Notes: generated by a model from the letters alone, not told the origin. Counted from the first letter of the stretch, positions 34,090 to 61,673 are shown. The stretch: DNA of 64,000 nt from Tiliqua scincoides (GCF_035046505.1 NC_089821.1:180886031-180950030), one strand, 5' to 3'. A program made the numbers and translations.

Positions 34090-34915
34090 ATGACCAAAGT
34101 ACCATCAGGAGAATCAATCCAGGAAGGGGAGCTCAGCCTATTGTTGAAGGGGTTGCACTCCCTCTGGAGTGTAGGTGTGCAGCTTGGGGCTGCTCCTGGT
34201 CCTGACCTTGCTCCTAGAGGAGTAGGTGGAAGTTGTGGCAAGGAGCAATTTTGCCCAACTTCAACAGGTATGCCAACTGTAGTCTTTTCTTGGGAAAGCA
34301 GATCTGGCCACAGGCACCCTTGCCTTGGTCACATCTCAGTTGGTTTGCAATGTGCTATATTGGCACATATAGCACATATTATTATTGCAATGTGCTATAT
34401 GTGGGACTCTCTTTCAAAAGGACATGGAAACTACAAGAGGTTCAGAATGCTGTGACTAGTTTGCTTAAGGGGGCTACATGGAGAGAGCATTTTACTCCCA
34501 TCCTGCAGAAATTACACTGGCTCCCCATCTGTTGCTGGGTCCAATTCAAGGTGCTGGGCATTACCATTATTCTACACAGTTTGGCCCTCAGTACCTTAAA
34601 GGGCCATCTTCTGCTGTATGAATCTACCCATCCATTAAGAGTGTCACAGAAAGTTATGCTTTGTATGTAATCACTGAGCAAGGCTGAGCTGAATGCTGGA
34701 CAGAGCCTTCTCCTGGTTACAGAATGCCCTGCCTCAGGTAGATTGAGGAGCCCCAATCCTGTCTCTTTGTAAAAAGTGTCTGTTCTACCAAGCTTTTGGC
34801 TTTTTAATGTCTATTTTAAATCTGATGTTATTGTAAATAGTTTTATATATTTTTAGATTTTGTTAGCCACCTTGATACTATTTGCGAAAGGCAGACTAAA
34901 AATCAATGAACACAT
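34090..34915 (+). mobile_element. CR1/L3-like LINE 3' part
   Basis: Decayed ORF2 C-terminus: FTPILQKLHWLPICCWVQFK, with aatttagtac-type decay on both sides, then a 3' region ending ttttgttagccaccttgatac ... gcagactaaaaatcaatgaa, the tail of this clade (ccgccttgag ... aataaatgaa). Same subfamily as the fragments at 24580 and 45620. Confidence 0.7.
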
Positions 34916-34994
34916 CAATTGTGGTGGATAGGAATAATTCACCTTACTCGGAAAGCACTATGTGTATGTATTGCGGCATTGGCTTGCCTTGGAG

Positions 34995-35075
34995 TGCAAT
35001 CCGATATACACGTTATCCAGGAAGAAAGCCCATTGGATTTAATGGGGCTTACTTCTGAGAAGATAAGAATAGGCT
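34995..35075. repeat. short 'caatcctaac' family element
   Basis: gagtgcaatccgatatacacg at the left, ggatttaatggggcttacttctgag in the core, ataagaatagg at the decayed right end. Confidence 0.5.
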
Positions 35076-35079
35076 TGTA

Positions 35080-36390
35080 CTTGTTACTCAGCTAGTACAG
35101 TCTACTATTATGACCTCTGTAACTTGCATGACCACCCATGCTTTAGATGTGACACATCCAGACAACTTCCAGACAATAATACCCAACCAGAACCTGTGAG
35201 CACACTGGATTTTAAGCCACTCTACTCATGAGATGTGATTTCACAGATATGCTTCCTTGTAATTTTAGAAAGTACTTCTAAATCAGGAAGAAAGCGCTGA
35301 CTCCATTCTCTTGCCCTTTTATTTATTAATTTTTTGCTAGAAAGTAATTGTAAGAACATAATTTGATTCCCATAGTCTCCAGTGTTGTCAAGCAAACAGA
35401 ACAAAGCTTTCCATGGGTGGAGCAACAAGCAATGAAAACAGTGCTGGTGGTCAGTTTAAAATAACTCTCATAAAAGAAAAATGTTTGGAGTGCTGCAGAT
35501 TGTCAATACCAAGTGATTTAACTAAAAAGAATGTACAAGCCACACAGGCTGGGAAGTCTGCAAGAAAATACAATAGGCATAAGATTTTACAGGGAACTGT
35601 AAAATGTTTCTTAGAAATCCTGCGAAGAATCAAAAGTAATGGTAGAAACTGAACATAAGCTTTGGCCCTGGCCCTCCAAGAAAAAAATTGGCAATTTTAC
35701 CTCTGATGGATATATCCAGATGGTCTTTTGGATCAGTGCAATGATTTGATTTCCTGAACAAGTTGCACATCTAGTTGTGTGGCTAGATAGTGGTGTAGAG
35801 TGCCCCTTCTGACACCTGAGGCTGTGACTGTCCACATCACCTCACCCCCCCCCCCCCAGAAGTGCCTGATCTGGAAATAATTGCAGTGACATGATGACAG
35901 CATCACCAGCTACTTCCAGGTTACAGTGTTGTTGGGAGCAGCTGCACGCCACTCTGACCAGCTGACGTGCTCAGCCGCTCAGAGCAGCGTGCAACTGCTT
36001 CCAGTGCCCACGGGAGGGGTGTGCAGGAGAAGGTACTGCAGTGGTGAGGACGCATCCTCTAACCCTAATCCTCCCCTCCTCCAACATGCCCTCCCGACAC
36101 CCTCTCCCAGCCCCCACGCTAACCAGTACAACCTTACCTGTGCTGGTTGGCACTGGGAAGGGATGTAGTGCTGGCAGGTTGGCACAGGCTGATGCTGCTG
36201 GCTCATGAGTAGCTGCAAATGTTAGTACCCAGTGCAGGGACGGCTGTGCTGACTCAACAAAGTGTTCGGATTGTGCTGTTAAACTCACACACAAATACAC
36301 ACTGCTGTTTTTACTGAGTAGACTACACAGGTAAGTCATATACAAACAGTGAAATGTTCTGATGCAAAGGGCTGGACTGCTGGACAGTGA
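35080..36390. other. intergenic, no gene seen
   Basis: 35080-35760 shows no repeat or gene. 35760-36200 is repeat-like (gtgacatgatgacagcatcaccagctacttcc) with a GC-rich segment at 35930-36130 resembling 30850-30930 (gctcagagcagcgtgcaac). No coding call. Confidence 0.4.
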
Positions 36391-36392
36391 AG

Positions 36393-36970
36393 GTTGAAAT
36401 CCTATGCACACTTACCTGGAAGTAATCTTTATCAAACTCACAGCCCAATCCTAACTTGTATTGGAAGAGGCAGGCCAGCTGCCTGTATCCAGCATGGAGC
36501 TGGGGTTGGCTGCCGTGCAACTCTAAGTAAGGGGAATTAATTCCCTAACCGCATGTTGCATGGCAGCTGTCCCAATGAGGCTACTCGGATCTGTGCCACC
36601 AAAATCAGTGGTGCATATCCAAGGATCTGGGTGTAAGGCCAGGCTGCTTGGTAGGGTGGTTAGAATCTGGCCAAAGTGCCAGATCATGGTATCACCCCCC
36701 CCCCCCGCCGGGGCCAGTCCATCCACTGCTGCCTGCCCTTCCCCTGCCCTAGGATATCCCTGTTCCACCCTCCTCAAACCCCTGAGGTGGTCTAGGGAGG
36801 CTGGCATGAAACCTTTTTTGGTCAGCACAGAGTATATATCTGGCCTCCATGGGCGGGTGTGCATCCTTGCATCGGCCCAGCCAAACCACAAGTTGACGCA
36901 GACGTGCCTTATAGCACATTTGTGACAGTACTGGGCTGGTGCAAGTGACTTGTGCTCAGGACTGCGCTCT
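36393..36970. repeat. two 'caatcctaac' family elements in tandem
   Basis: A truncated short type (gaaatcctatgcacacttacctgg, 36395-36440) is followed by a long type from cagcccaatcctaacttg (36441) to ggactgcgctc (36969). The interior has ggcaggccagctgcc, atgttgcatggcagc and gcacatttgtgacagtactgggctggtgcaag. Confidence 0.6.
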
Positions 36971-37544
36971 TAGTGGCACTTACTTTCAATACTGTAAATA
37001 CGAGTACTATAAATGTATATAAGCTTGTGCTGCACAGCTGAGAAAACTGCTTTTGTTGTGGGGAACTGACTATGGCTTACCCAGCCACTTGAGAAGACAT
37101 TGCCACCATTTTGGAACTTACTAAGCTCTAAGTTTTTAAGTGTCTGCAAGTTTATGGAGATAGTTAATTTATGCTGTTAAGCATACCTAAAAGATGATTT
37201 AGGAAAACAAGAGAGACTTGTTTAAATTGGCCCTCTTTATTTATGGCATCACTCCCTGTCCTAGATTATTAAAACTATCCTAGCAGTTTGATTATAGTTT
37301 ATTGATTGTCTTTCACATAGTAATTTTTTCTCATGCAAAACAATTTATTAAGGGAGACAAAATTACCAGAAATTTAGAACAGCTGTCAAAAATATTAAGT
37401 GATATAATTTAATATATGCACATAGTGATTTACACTGTCATTATAAACATGTATGTGGAAATACATGTCATTGAATTCAACGAGATTTATTTCCAAGAGA
37501 AGGAATGGCGTAATTAGGATCTGTATTATCACTGATGCTTTTGA

Positions 37545-37670
37545 ATGTGTTCCTAAATTATGCTGAGTAAGGGGTGAGTAGTGAGGTGGCCAGGTTTGAG
37601 GGCGACACCCAGTTATTCAGAGTGGTGAAAACCAAAATGAATTATAACGAGTGCTAAAAGGAAGAACTTC
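37545..37670 (+). mobile_element. CR1 RT fragment
   Basis: Reads GVSSEVARF then GDTQLFRVVKTK, matching VSSEVAKFADDxKLFRVVKT of the CR1 RT, so the ADD motif is degraded to GD. A short internal piece with both ends lost. Confidence 0.65.
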
Positions 37671-38630
37671 AATATATATTTTTGCAGGGTACCTGTTGCT
37701 GGAAACCCAAAACAATTATTTGTTTTTCTATTTATTTACAAAATTTATATTTCACTTTCTCTCCCTGCGGGCACTCAAAGCAGCTCATAACAAACAGAAA
37801 CTCTCTGAGTGGGGTAGTATAACATGAACAGTGGCATTTTTAGGCACTGTTAACATCCCTGCTTGCTTTACAAATGGACAGCTGTGTACGTATTTAGCTG
37901 TTCTCAGGCACTTTGTGATCCTGAAATAAGACTGAAGCAAGGTACATTGCAGGATTGTTGTAGACCATTCTCTTTCAGTCTGCAATTCACTGGTTCATAA
38001 CGAACAAGGGGTTGTTACACTGGGAGGGAAGCAGAGGCATGTACTGAGTGCTGGCTAATACATTGTGCACACTGATTGACTTGGGCAATGGTTGCAGCAG
38101 TGAGACCCCAACTTCACTTGTTTCTTGGGAAACATCCTTGCAAGAAACCAGGGCTAGAAAATACATCTTATCAAAAAGTGTTTCCTGTTAGGGGAACCTT
38201 GCTTCCTTGGTTGAAAACTGGAGGTGCAGAACATGGGGAAGAACTCCCCTATGAGAATTGGGGAAATCATATGACATGGGCACATCACTTAGTTTCCTGC
38301 CCTCAGAGGGGCAAAGCCTCAGAGGAAAGCTCCCACACTGTTCGCTACAAGGGCTCCTGGAATTCCTACAGCCAGGAAGTCTGCTAGAGGTTGATTGGCA
38401 ATGCAGGAAAAGGAACTAGCATGGCTTCCACTATGACGAAAGCCCTGCAGGGTGTTGCTTGCTTCCCTGCCTCTTGTCAGGGACTCCCTAGCTGAAAATG
38501 TGTTCTGCCTGCCACAACTGAGGAAAGATGTTCAAAGCTGTGACCAGGGCCAGGGATATCATTAGGACAATGAGACAGACCTCAGGGGGCACAGTACTAA
38601 TCTTCGAGGGACAAGCATTTATACAAATTA
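37671..38630. other. intergenic, no gene seen
   Basis: A LINE-tail-like word lies at 37735-37790 (aaatttatatttcactttctctccctgcgggcac). The rest is unique-looking with no gene. Confidence 0.45.
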
Positions 38631-38815
38631 GGGCGCAATCCTACCCTGCACTGGAACAGGCAAGCCAGGAGGCTAGCGCTGTATCCAGTGCAGGATAGGG
38701 GCCAAAAGCAGCTCAGCCAGAGGCAAGGGGAAACCCTTTCCCTTACCTCTGGGAAAGGCGTCCTTTCCCCTATGGGTCTCCTTGGACTTGCACCACCTCC
38801 TGAAGGTGGGGGTTG
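38631..38815. repeat. 'caatcctaac' family fragment
   Basis: gggcgcaatcctaccctgc, ggaacaggcaagccagg, cgctgtatccagtgcagg, gacttgcaccacctcctgaag. Left half of the long type; the right end is missing. Confidence 0.55.
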
Positions 38816-39017
38816 GATGTAAACCATGTAAAAATGCAACTTCAATAAATGCAACTGGAAAATACAATAAAAAAATATTTTTTAATTTTAAGTTCAATTC
38901 CACAGCATACATAAAATGTACCATGTGTGCAAATTCACTAGAGAAGTTAATGACATTAGGAATCATTAATGGAACAAAAAGAAGGGACAGGCAAAGAATG
39001 CACTGGTTTTATACCAT

Positions 39018-39628
39018 CATAAGAACATAAGAACAGCCCCACTGGATCAGGCCATAGGCCCATCTAGTCCAGCTTCCTGTATCTCACAGCGGCCCACCAA
39101 ATGCCCCAGGGAGCACATCAGATAACAAGAGACCTCATCCTGGTGCCCTCCCTTGCATCTGGCATTCTGACATAACCCATTTCTAAAATCAGGAGGTTGC
39201 GTATACACACCATGGCTTGTACCCCGTAATGGATTTTTCCTCCAGAAACTTGTTCAATCCCCTTTTAAAGGCGTCCAGGCCAGTCGCCATCACCACATCC
39301 TGTGGCAAAGAGTTCCACAGACCAACCACACGCTGAGTAAAGAAATATTTTCTTTGGTCTGTCTTAACTCTCCCAACACTCAATTTTAGTGGATGTCCCC
39401 TGGTTCTGGTGTTATGTGAGAGTGTAAAGAGCATCACCCTATCCACTCTGTCCATCCCCTGCATAATTTTGTATGTCTCAATCATGTCCCCCCTCAGGCG
39501 TCTCTTTTCTAGGCTGAAGAGGCCCAAACGCCGTAGCCTTTCCTCATAAGGAAGGTGCCCCAGCCCCGTAATCATCTTAGTCGCTCTCTTTTGCACCTTT
39601 TCCATTTCCACTATGTCTTTTTTGAGAT
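39018..39628 (-). mobile_element. CR1 LINE 3' end
   Basis: The minus strand reads KDIVEMEKVQKRATKMITGL, HLPYEERLRRLGLFSLEKRR, MIETYKIMQGMDRVDRVMLF, QRVVGLWNSLPQDVVMATGL and EEKSITGYKP without a break, then the CR1 3' region and aagaacataag terminus. One of the least decayed CR1 copies here, so among the youngest. Confidence 0.9.
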
Positions 39629-39639
39629 GAGATTTGTAA

Positions 39640-39751
39640 CAAATCAGATACAAAGATGAACATTCAACAACTAAAAGAAGCCATGCTTGATAGGGCAGCA
39701 TGGAGAGCTCCCGCCTATAAAAGTCACCAAGAGTCTGACACAACTGAATGG

Positions 39752-39782
<31 letters not shown>
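39640..39782 (+). mobile_element. BovB (RTE) LINE 3' end with (AC)n tail
   Basis: Reads NIQQLKEAMLDRAAWRA then SHQESDTTEWI, the C-terminus of BovB ORF2 (consensus LREaVlDReaWRaaV...), followed by a tail that has become an ac microsatellite. BovB is an RTE-clade LINE abundant in squamates and known for horizontal transfer. About 120 bp remain. Confidence 0.75.
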
Positions 39783-39785
<3 letters not shown>

Positions 39786-40439
39786 CGAGCCTCTGTATCT
39801 GCAGATCAGGTACCCATGAATTCAATTATCTGTGGATTGTGGGGGGGGGGGAGGGCTGTGCCCCCTGTGCTGATTCCATTACCTTAGTTTTCATGTACTA
39901 GTGCTGGAAGCACAGCCCAATCCTGAGCTGCCTAGTGCCCAGAGGAGCAGTGGCCCCAAAATGGCTGCTGCTGTATCCTTTGGACACTAGGCAGCTGCTG
40001 GAGTCCCCTCAGGGCACAGGGATATTCATTCCCTTCCTTTAGGTAAGGGCGTAGGCCTTCAATGGGGCTACTCAAGTTGTGCTGGCTATTTTGCTGGTGC
40101 AGAGCTGAGAGTCCTCATTTTAGGCCATAAGGCCAACACAAGGTTCAGGATACAGCGGAGCAGAGCTCCAGCTATCCTGCTCCCTTCTGTCCCAGTTCTT
40201 CCCCCTCCCCACTCTCCCCCAGCCCTTCCCCACCCCAACTCACTTGTCCACTGCCCAGAGCTCTTCCTGTGCTCCAGGCAGCAGGCTTCCAACTGGCACT
40301 GAGCTGGCACCAGTTCTGATGCTGCACTCAGAAACACAAAAACTAAGGTAATGGAATGGGTATAGGGGGGCATGTGGAGGCTGCTTCAGTATTTGAATAG
40401 TGTCCCTTGTATCCACGATTTACATATCCGTGGTGCGTG
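39782..40439. mobile_element. Tigger-like MITE with a nested 'caatcc' element
   Basis: Outer ends: caggcgagcctctgtatctg and tatccgtggtgcgtg, followed by TA. Inside, a perfect 19-bp inverted pair (39873-39891, attccattaccttagtttt; 40339-40357) surrounds an insert that starts cagcccaatcctgagctgcc near 39911 and includes aaaatggctgctgctg. Confidence 0.5.
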
Positions 40440-41213
40440 TACATGCGTGCGTGTGTGTGCATAAGCAGTTAGCCTTGCTTAGGGCAAAAAAATAGCCTGG
40501 CACCAGCCCTGAGTGTGCTTCAATGATGCCCGGAGAGTGGACAAATTGCAGATCTGTTCTTCCCGGGAGTCTGACTCAGGGTTGGGTATCCCCAGAAGCC
40601 TTTTTCTTTCTAATATTAAATTTTGACGACTTGGTGGGTCATGACTCCATGGTGAATATTCTTTAGCCCAGCTCCAGGGGTCTGGGAAGGCAGTTCACAC
40701 GTCCAACTGCATCTTTCTTTGGGGTATCAGGCGGTAGAGATGGTGGACTTTCTGACAGGCTTGGGATTTCATTGCCTGCCAAAGATGAAGTGTTACTCAA
40801 AGAGCAGAGTGAGTCCAAGGATGTTTTTAACAAACGAGATGGACACAAAGATATAGCAGGCATTAGAAGTTCAACTCACTGATGAGCAGAAATGAGGCAG
40901 AGCTGAACAGGTGCATACACACTCCCAAAGAACCTATAAACTATGCCATGAGATGTGCAATGGGGCTCATCACTCCACATAGAGGGCAGATATCAGGGCT
41001 GATGTAACCACAGAAGGAATCAAAACATGAGAGGCATAATGATTCTAAGATGTCATATTCCCCCACACCTACAAGGAAAGCTGGGTCTAAGATTGATGCT
41101 ATGGGATGAGCGCAGTGAAAAAGGGCAGTGGCTGCCACTTCCCTCAAGCAGCCTTCTTCTTCTTTCTGTAGTCATTCTTGTAGAACATGTTGCTGTAGTT
41201 TATGATAGTAGAC
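40440..41213. other. intergenic, no gene assigned
   Basis: The minus strand has short frames with ordinary amino-acid composition (about 40663-40863 and 40941-41147), separated by stops. They match no family I know. A decayed retrocopy is possible but unsupported. Confidence 0.35.
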
Positions 41214-41682
41214 CAGGGGTGTCCAAAGTTTTTGGCAGGAGGGCCACATCATCTCTCTGACACTGTGTCGGGGGCCGGGAAAGAAAAGAGTTAATTTACA
41301 TTTACAATTTGAATAAATTTACATAATTTTACATAAAAGAATATATTAAAGATGAATTTACATGAATGAATGAAGGTCTTGCAATAGCTCAAGGCCTATA
41401 AAAGGCCTTGCATAAAGCAAGACTGGCCTTTCCTTTCCTTTGCTGCTGCTGCTGCATCACAGACGTGAAACAGTAAGCAGTGGAGGGAGCCCTCATCCCA
41501 CAGTTCATGCGAGAGGTCAAACAGTCGCCCTCACACCGAGAGCAGTTGCGTTGGACCAGTGCAGGCTCCAACAAATCTGCGGAGGGCCAGAGGCCCATTG
41601 GAGAATGGGGGCTCCCTGAGGGCCGCATTGAGAGGCCTCGAGGGCCACAAGTGGCCCCAGGGCCGGGGTTTGGGAACCTCTG
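41214..41682. mobile_element. hAT non-autonomous element with an 8-bp target duplication
   Basis: Ends caggggtgtccaaag and gtttgggaacctctg fit hAT termini. The perfect 8-bp duplication tagtagac lies at 41206-41213 and 41683-41690. The interior is non-coding. Frames crossing it on the minus strand are chance. Confidence 0.85.
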
Positions 41683-41690
41683 TAGTAGAC

Positions 41691-42895
41691 CAATATTATT
41701 GGAAAGATGAGACAAAAGACCATGTGAACTGAGGTGAGAAAGCGAAGAAACTAGAGGACACTCCATCCACTTTCTATGAGGTCTTTGACTAAGAGAGAGG
41801 CTTCTCACCAGTCCATATCTCTTTCTTTGTTGAGTGCCTGGTTGTGGGGCCACAAGCCTGTTATACAAACAGGAAAAGAATAAAACATTGAGGACATGTG
41901 GAGAGGCAGGATATTTGGACTTCATTTATTTTGAATTCATATGTCATTTTTCAGTTACAGACTGCCACACATATTTCACTGCTGCTAAATACTTAAAGGA
42001 TTTCCCAGATTTGGGGGCTACTTTTCTTTTGGGGGGAGGTTTTCTCAAGGAGGCTTCCTTCCATGTAGGCTCTCTAACTTTGGGTGATGGCAGTGTGAGC
42101 TACGTTTTTACATCCACTCCCAGTTAAAAGGGTGAAGCAGGGAGATAAGTGTTAGTCATTGACTGCTAGATGCTCCACTTGCCCGGCCCTTCTCCATTCA
42201 CTTACACATGTGAACAGTCCTAGGGTCTGAACCTGAGGAGTTCTGGCAACCCTCCATCATGGTCCTCAGGTCCAGGCCAAAAAACTAGTACTTGCATTCA
42301 GAAGAGAAGCACTTGTGAAGAGGTACAGTTCCTTCTTCTTGGGTGAGGTACTGACAGACCTTTTGAGGAGACCCCTAAGTCTGACCAGGACTCATCTTTC
42401 CTCCCACACTGAAGCCTTTCTCTTACCCAAGAGTGGTAAACCAAGCTGAAAGACAGTGAAGAGAAACAGAAGCAAGAGCTGCTCCAGCCCTGCAACGAAG
42501 TCATGGTAGGGCATGTCCATCACAAGCACAAACATGCTGCTGCCTTGAGACCAAAGAACAAGAACTGCTTGGGCAGTTTCTGGACCAGACCTAGACTCTC
42601 CTTGGAAAAACCTTTGATAGCACAAGGAGCCTAGCCCTGATGAGCTCCTTTGTGATGAAAACACAGCAGACTTCACGATTAGGCAGGAGCATCACACCAA
42701 AGCTGTTGGAAAAAAGTATAGAAATAAATATTTCTATAACTAAATGATTATGGAATCAATAATAATTCACTCCCTAGTGAATGCACACTCTTTGGTAACC
42801 CTGCTTTTGTTGATGTACAATGTACAAAATGGGTCTTAGAGCAGCTTAGATGTTGAGCATTTGTCTTAGTTGCATTTTACAAGAAGTTACATTTG
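41691..42895. other. intergenic, no gene seen
   Basis: Moderately complex sequence without recognised repeats. Minus-strand frames around 42392-42676 lack any known domain or splice context. Confidence 0.4.
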
Positions 42896-42904
42896 TATTA
42901 GGAG

Positions 42905-43130
42905 GGCTTATGAAAGGGGGTTGCAGGGGGTGATTTGTACCTGGGCCCAGGGTCAAAAAGGGGGCCCAGGAACCAAAGGAGAGGGCCAAAAATTTTTTCT
43001 GGGATCTTACATTTTCCAATCTCATTAGGGCACAAGATAGAGGAGTGCAGGGGGTACATCGTACCTGGGTCAAAAAGGGACCTGGGAGCCAATAGAGAGT
43101 AACTTGACATTTCCTGGGATCTCAGAAAAT
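42905..43130. repeat. two-unit direct repeat
   Basis: tgcagggggt ... tacctggg ... tcaaaaaggg ... ctgggatct occurs twice, about 128 bp apart (from about 42921 and 43049). A local duplication of a dispersed repeat; non-coding. Confidence 0.6.
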
Positions 43131-43164
43131 GTTTGCATATACAACATTGTGTGAAGACTAAAAT

Positions 43165-43350
43165 TCACTGGACTAGATGGGTCTGTGTCCAGATCCAGCA
43201 GGGCTCTTCTTATGTTCAGCTGACGAGGATGGCCCCAGGGTGCAGGTCTCTTGTTGTCTTGTGTGCTCCCTGGGGCATTTGCTGGGCCACTGTGAGATAC
43301 AGGAAGCTGGACTAGATGGGCCTATGGCCTGATCTTACGTTCTTATGAAA
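43165..43350 (+). mobile_element. two stacked CR1 3' termini
   Basis: 43165-43216 (cactggactagatgggtctg ... cttcttatgttca) is followed by a second terminus (tgtgctccctggggcattt, gatacaggaagctgg, ttacgttcttatg). Two short 3' ends in a row mean two insertions or a partial duplication. Confidence 0.7.
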
Positions 43351-43524
43351 ATACGTTCGTAATAAAAAATAATTTAAGAAATTTGGGAGTGGCCCTTAGA
43401 AATGTACCCCACATCTATGACAGATGGCTTATAAACAAATATTCTTTCTAGATCTCCTTTTTTAAAAGTCTGGTAAACTTAGGTCGGTCCCTATAGAGTG
43501 GCATTTTAAAAAGTGGGTCCCAGT

Positions 43525-43550
43525 GCTAAAAGGTTTGGGAACCACTGGCT
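43525..43550 (+). mobile_element. hAT-type terminus remnant
   Basis: aggtttgggaaccactgg matches the common hAT end (gtttgrgaaccactg). The partner end is not found. Confidence 0.35.
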
Positions 43551-43654
43551 TGGAGCACTGGCCCCCCCCATGTTGATAGTCCTGTCCCCCACATTACAAG
43601 GCTGCCAAAAGCCACTCTGTTAGCATCAGACCAACTTAGCATTGAGAAGCCCAT

Positions 43655-43725
43655 GTCTACTCAGAAGTAAGTCCCATTATAGTCAATGGGGCTTACTCCC
43701 AGGTAAGTGTGGATGATTGCAGCCC
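43655..43725. repeat. short 'caatcctaac' family element
   Basis: tctactcagaagtaagtccc ... caatggggcttactcccagg ... ggatgattgcagccc. The left terminus is lost. It lies about 250 bp upstream of the BCKDHB promoter. Confidence 0.6.
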
Positions 43726-43977
43726 AAGTCAAAGGAAATGAAGCCTGAAATAGAAACGGAGGGAGCTCTTCTTTGCTGCCACGCTGCAATGAGCAGCTTT
43801 ACAATCCTGAATGGCTCTGTTGTTTCCTATGGGCAGCAATGACTTCTACCTCGGTTGAGATCTATGTATGAAAAAAGAAGTTTCTCCAATGAAAACCTGG
43901 AAACCTCCCACGAGCAATTCAGGTGGGTGACTCTGTTTTTCTTCTGTAGTCTTTGCAGTCTTCTAACACAACCTTCA

Positions 43978-44132
43978 CGACCCGCCCCGGTGGGGAGGAT
44001 TTTGATTGGTCCTCCTGGAAACTCACTTCAAAGCCAATGAGAGCGCCCGGTTCAGGGTTCCACCCCCCCACGTGCTCGCGTTCCGTGTCACTGAACAACA
44101 CGGCGCGCGGAGGTTTGCTGGCTGGGGTGGAC
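43978..44132 (+). promoter_or_regulatory. BCKDHB: BCKDHB CpG-rich promoter
   Basis: TATA-less housekeeping type. It shows a GC box (cgacccgccccgg, 43978-43990), an inverted CCAAT box (attgg, 44005-44009), a direct ccaat at 44034-44038 and an E-box cacgtg at 44069-44074. CpG density rises from about 43975 and stays high through exon 1 to about 44300, in contrast to the AT-rich surroundings. Confidence 0.7.
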
Positions 44133-59822
<15,690 letters not shown>

Positions 59823-59857
59823 GTAGTTACATTTAATTCACTAATTCATGCAGCAGT

Positions 59858-60900
59858 TCTTGATGATATTTTGATAGCCTTGAGTGTATTGAACAAGTAT
59901 GTGTATGTTGCATGTGAACATCTAGGTTTGGGTTCCAATGGCTTCTGCAGTTACCCTTCAGCCTCATCATCGGTGCCCTGGCTTCCTTTGTAGTCTCTGG
60001 TGCCTTGCACCCTTTCCTGTCCAGCTCCCTTAAGCCCAGGTGTGATCCCCGATTGAGCCCAGGTGTTCCTTCCTTCACTTGTGCCTCTGCCTTCCAGCCT
60101 TGGAAGCATTTGGAATGCTGGCATGAGAGTGCCGGAGAGTTTGAGAACCACTAGTGTAAGGGATTGAGGGCCCACTTGACCTCCAATGCCTTGTGTTCCA
60201 CTGTGGACCTCTGGAATGAAGAAATGACCAAAGCAGTGGGTCAAATCATTCCTGGGTGACCTTTTCCCTATTGTGGAGCCCAAACATATCCCTACTTTTC
60301 CAAGGAGCTATGGGCAATGAAATGGCTTGGCAGGAATGTTGAGCAACAGTGGTGAAAATCTCACAAGGAGTCTGATTGACCATGGGCTAGAGCTCATGCT
60401 AGACCGATTCCATGGAAGTGAAGGCAGTGAAAAAGTCTATTTTTCTCTGCCACCATCGCATCTGTGGGGAATTGTCCTGTGAAACCGTTCAGAGTTGTTG
60501 GGAATCTTCTCCATCTGATTACCCAGGGAAGAGAGGAGGATAATTTAGTTGCCTGTTGTGATCAGGCACCTTAATACCCAAGGGTTATGGATGAAACAGA
60601 TTATCTGGATCCTTTTCAAACTGGTTCAGGCTAGGCTTCAGGAGTGAAATTTCTAACATCACCCTGGTGGGTGATCTGTGCTGAGGACTTGACAAGGGGT
60701 AGCGCACCCCTGTTGGTTGTGCCAAACTGCTCAGTGGCATTCAGCACCATCAACCATGGTGTTTTGCTGGGAAGGGCGTGGGCAGCACTGTTTTGCAGTG
60801 GATTAGGCCATTTTTGACTGAGAAGCCCCATTGATGATATTTTGATAACCTTGAGTATATCGAACAAGCATGTGTACGTTGCATGTGAACATCTAGATTT
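59858..60900 (+). mobile_element. CR1/L3-like composite flanked by ~67-bp direct repeats, BCKDHB intron 8
   Basis: Direct repeats (about 59862-59929 and 60832-60899; attttgata, ccttgagt, gttgcatgtgaacatctag) differ at about six positions. Between them lies the segment also found in intron 1 (59929-60563), then a decayed CR1 RT piece (ETDYLDPFQ-like; 60564-60830). The LINE is truncated at both ends. Confidence 0.7.
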
Positions 60901-61673
60901 GTTGTTCCAAATGTTTAATGCTTAACGAACTCCAAAGAAGTGATGAAATTCAAAGTTGCCAACTGAATGTTGTCTTCCAGGATTTTGTCTGGACTTGATG
61001 TATCCACATGTTTTCATTAGTAGTTTATCTTGATACTTCTGATGGCACATTAAGTGTTCAAGGGCTACTTCTTTCCTCTCTGCAACATTGGTTCCTGAAC
61101 TATTTGTCAAAGTTTTTTATTACTAAAATATCTTTCATCTCCCATTTCCAGTTTAGTCCATAGTTAAAATTGCCTTACCTACCTATTATAAACTGTTTTC
61201 AAAGTCTTGAGCCACTATGCAAAACCTTTCTTTGGTTGCGACTTACACAGCAACTTGCCTGCTTGCTATCAATAGCTGGGTTTAAATATTGATCTGTTTT
61301 TGTATGTATTTTCTGTTTGTTTGGTACTGGCAACCCAGTTCTATTTTCCCCCTCCCCCACTGGTGCAGCCGAAAAGACACACTCTGTATCCAATGGGGTG
61401 GGGGGCCATTGGAGCTGATTTTAGAGGAATTCACACAATTCTATTGGAACAGGAATCCAAAACTGGATAACAAACCAGTGTATTGCAAGAAACCCCACCT
61501 CCCTTAAGAAAGAGGCTGAGAGATGTGACTTCACTCAAAGATTACTGTTTTATAATAAGAGAATAAAGATAAAAAATATTGCATAACATTTCTTTACCCT
61601 AAAATTATGGTGGTGGTTGCTTATAACGTAGAGTGTATTTGGTGGATTTGAGGGAGTCAGGAAAAAGGACAAT
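60900..61673 (+). other. BCKDHB intron 8, no gene seen
   Basis: AT-rich intronic sequence. The missing BCKDHB exon 9 (starting around SVIKTGRLLISHEAP) is not found here or before the window end. Confidence 0.5.

Noticed and set aside
40663-41147. Decayed retrocopy of a host gene on the minus strand
   Set aside because: Protein-like composition but no recognisable family and several stops; not enough to call a pseudogene.
41389-41925. 178-codon minus-strand frame
   Set aside because: Crosses the end of a hAT element with a perfect target duplication, so the frame is a chance junction.
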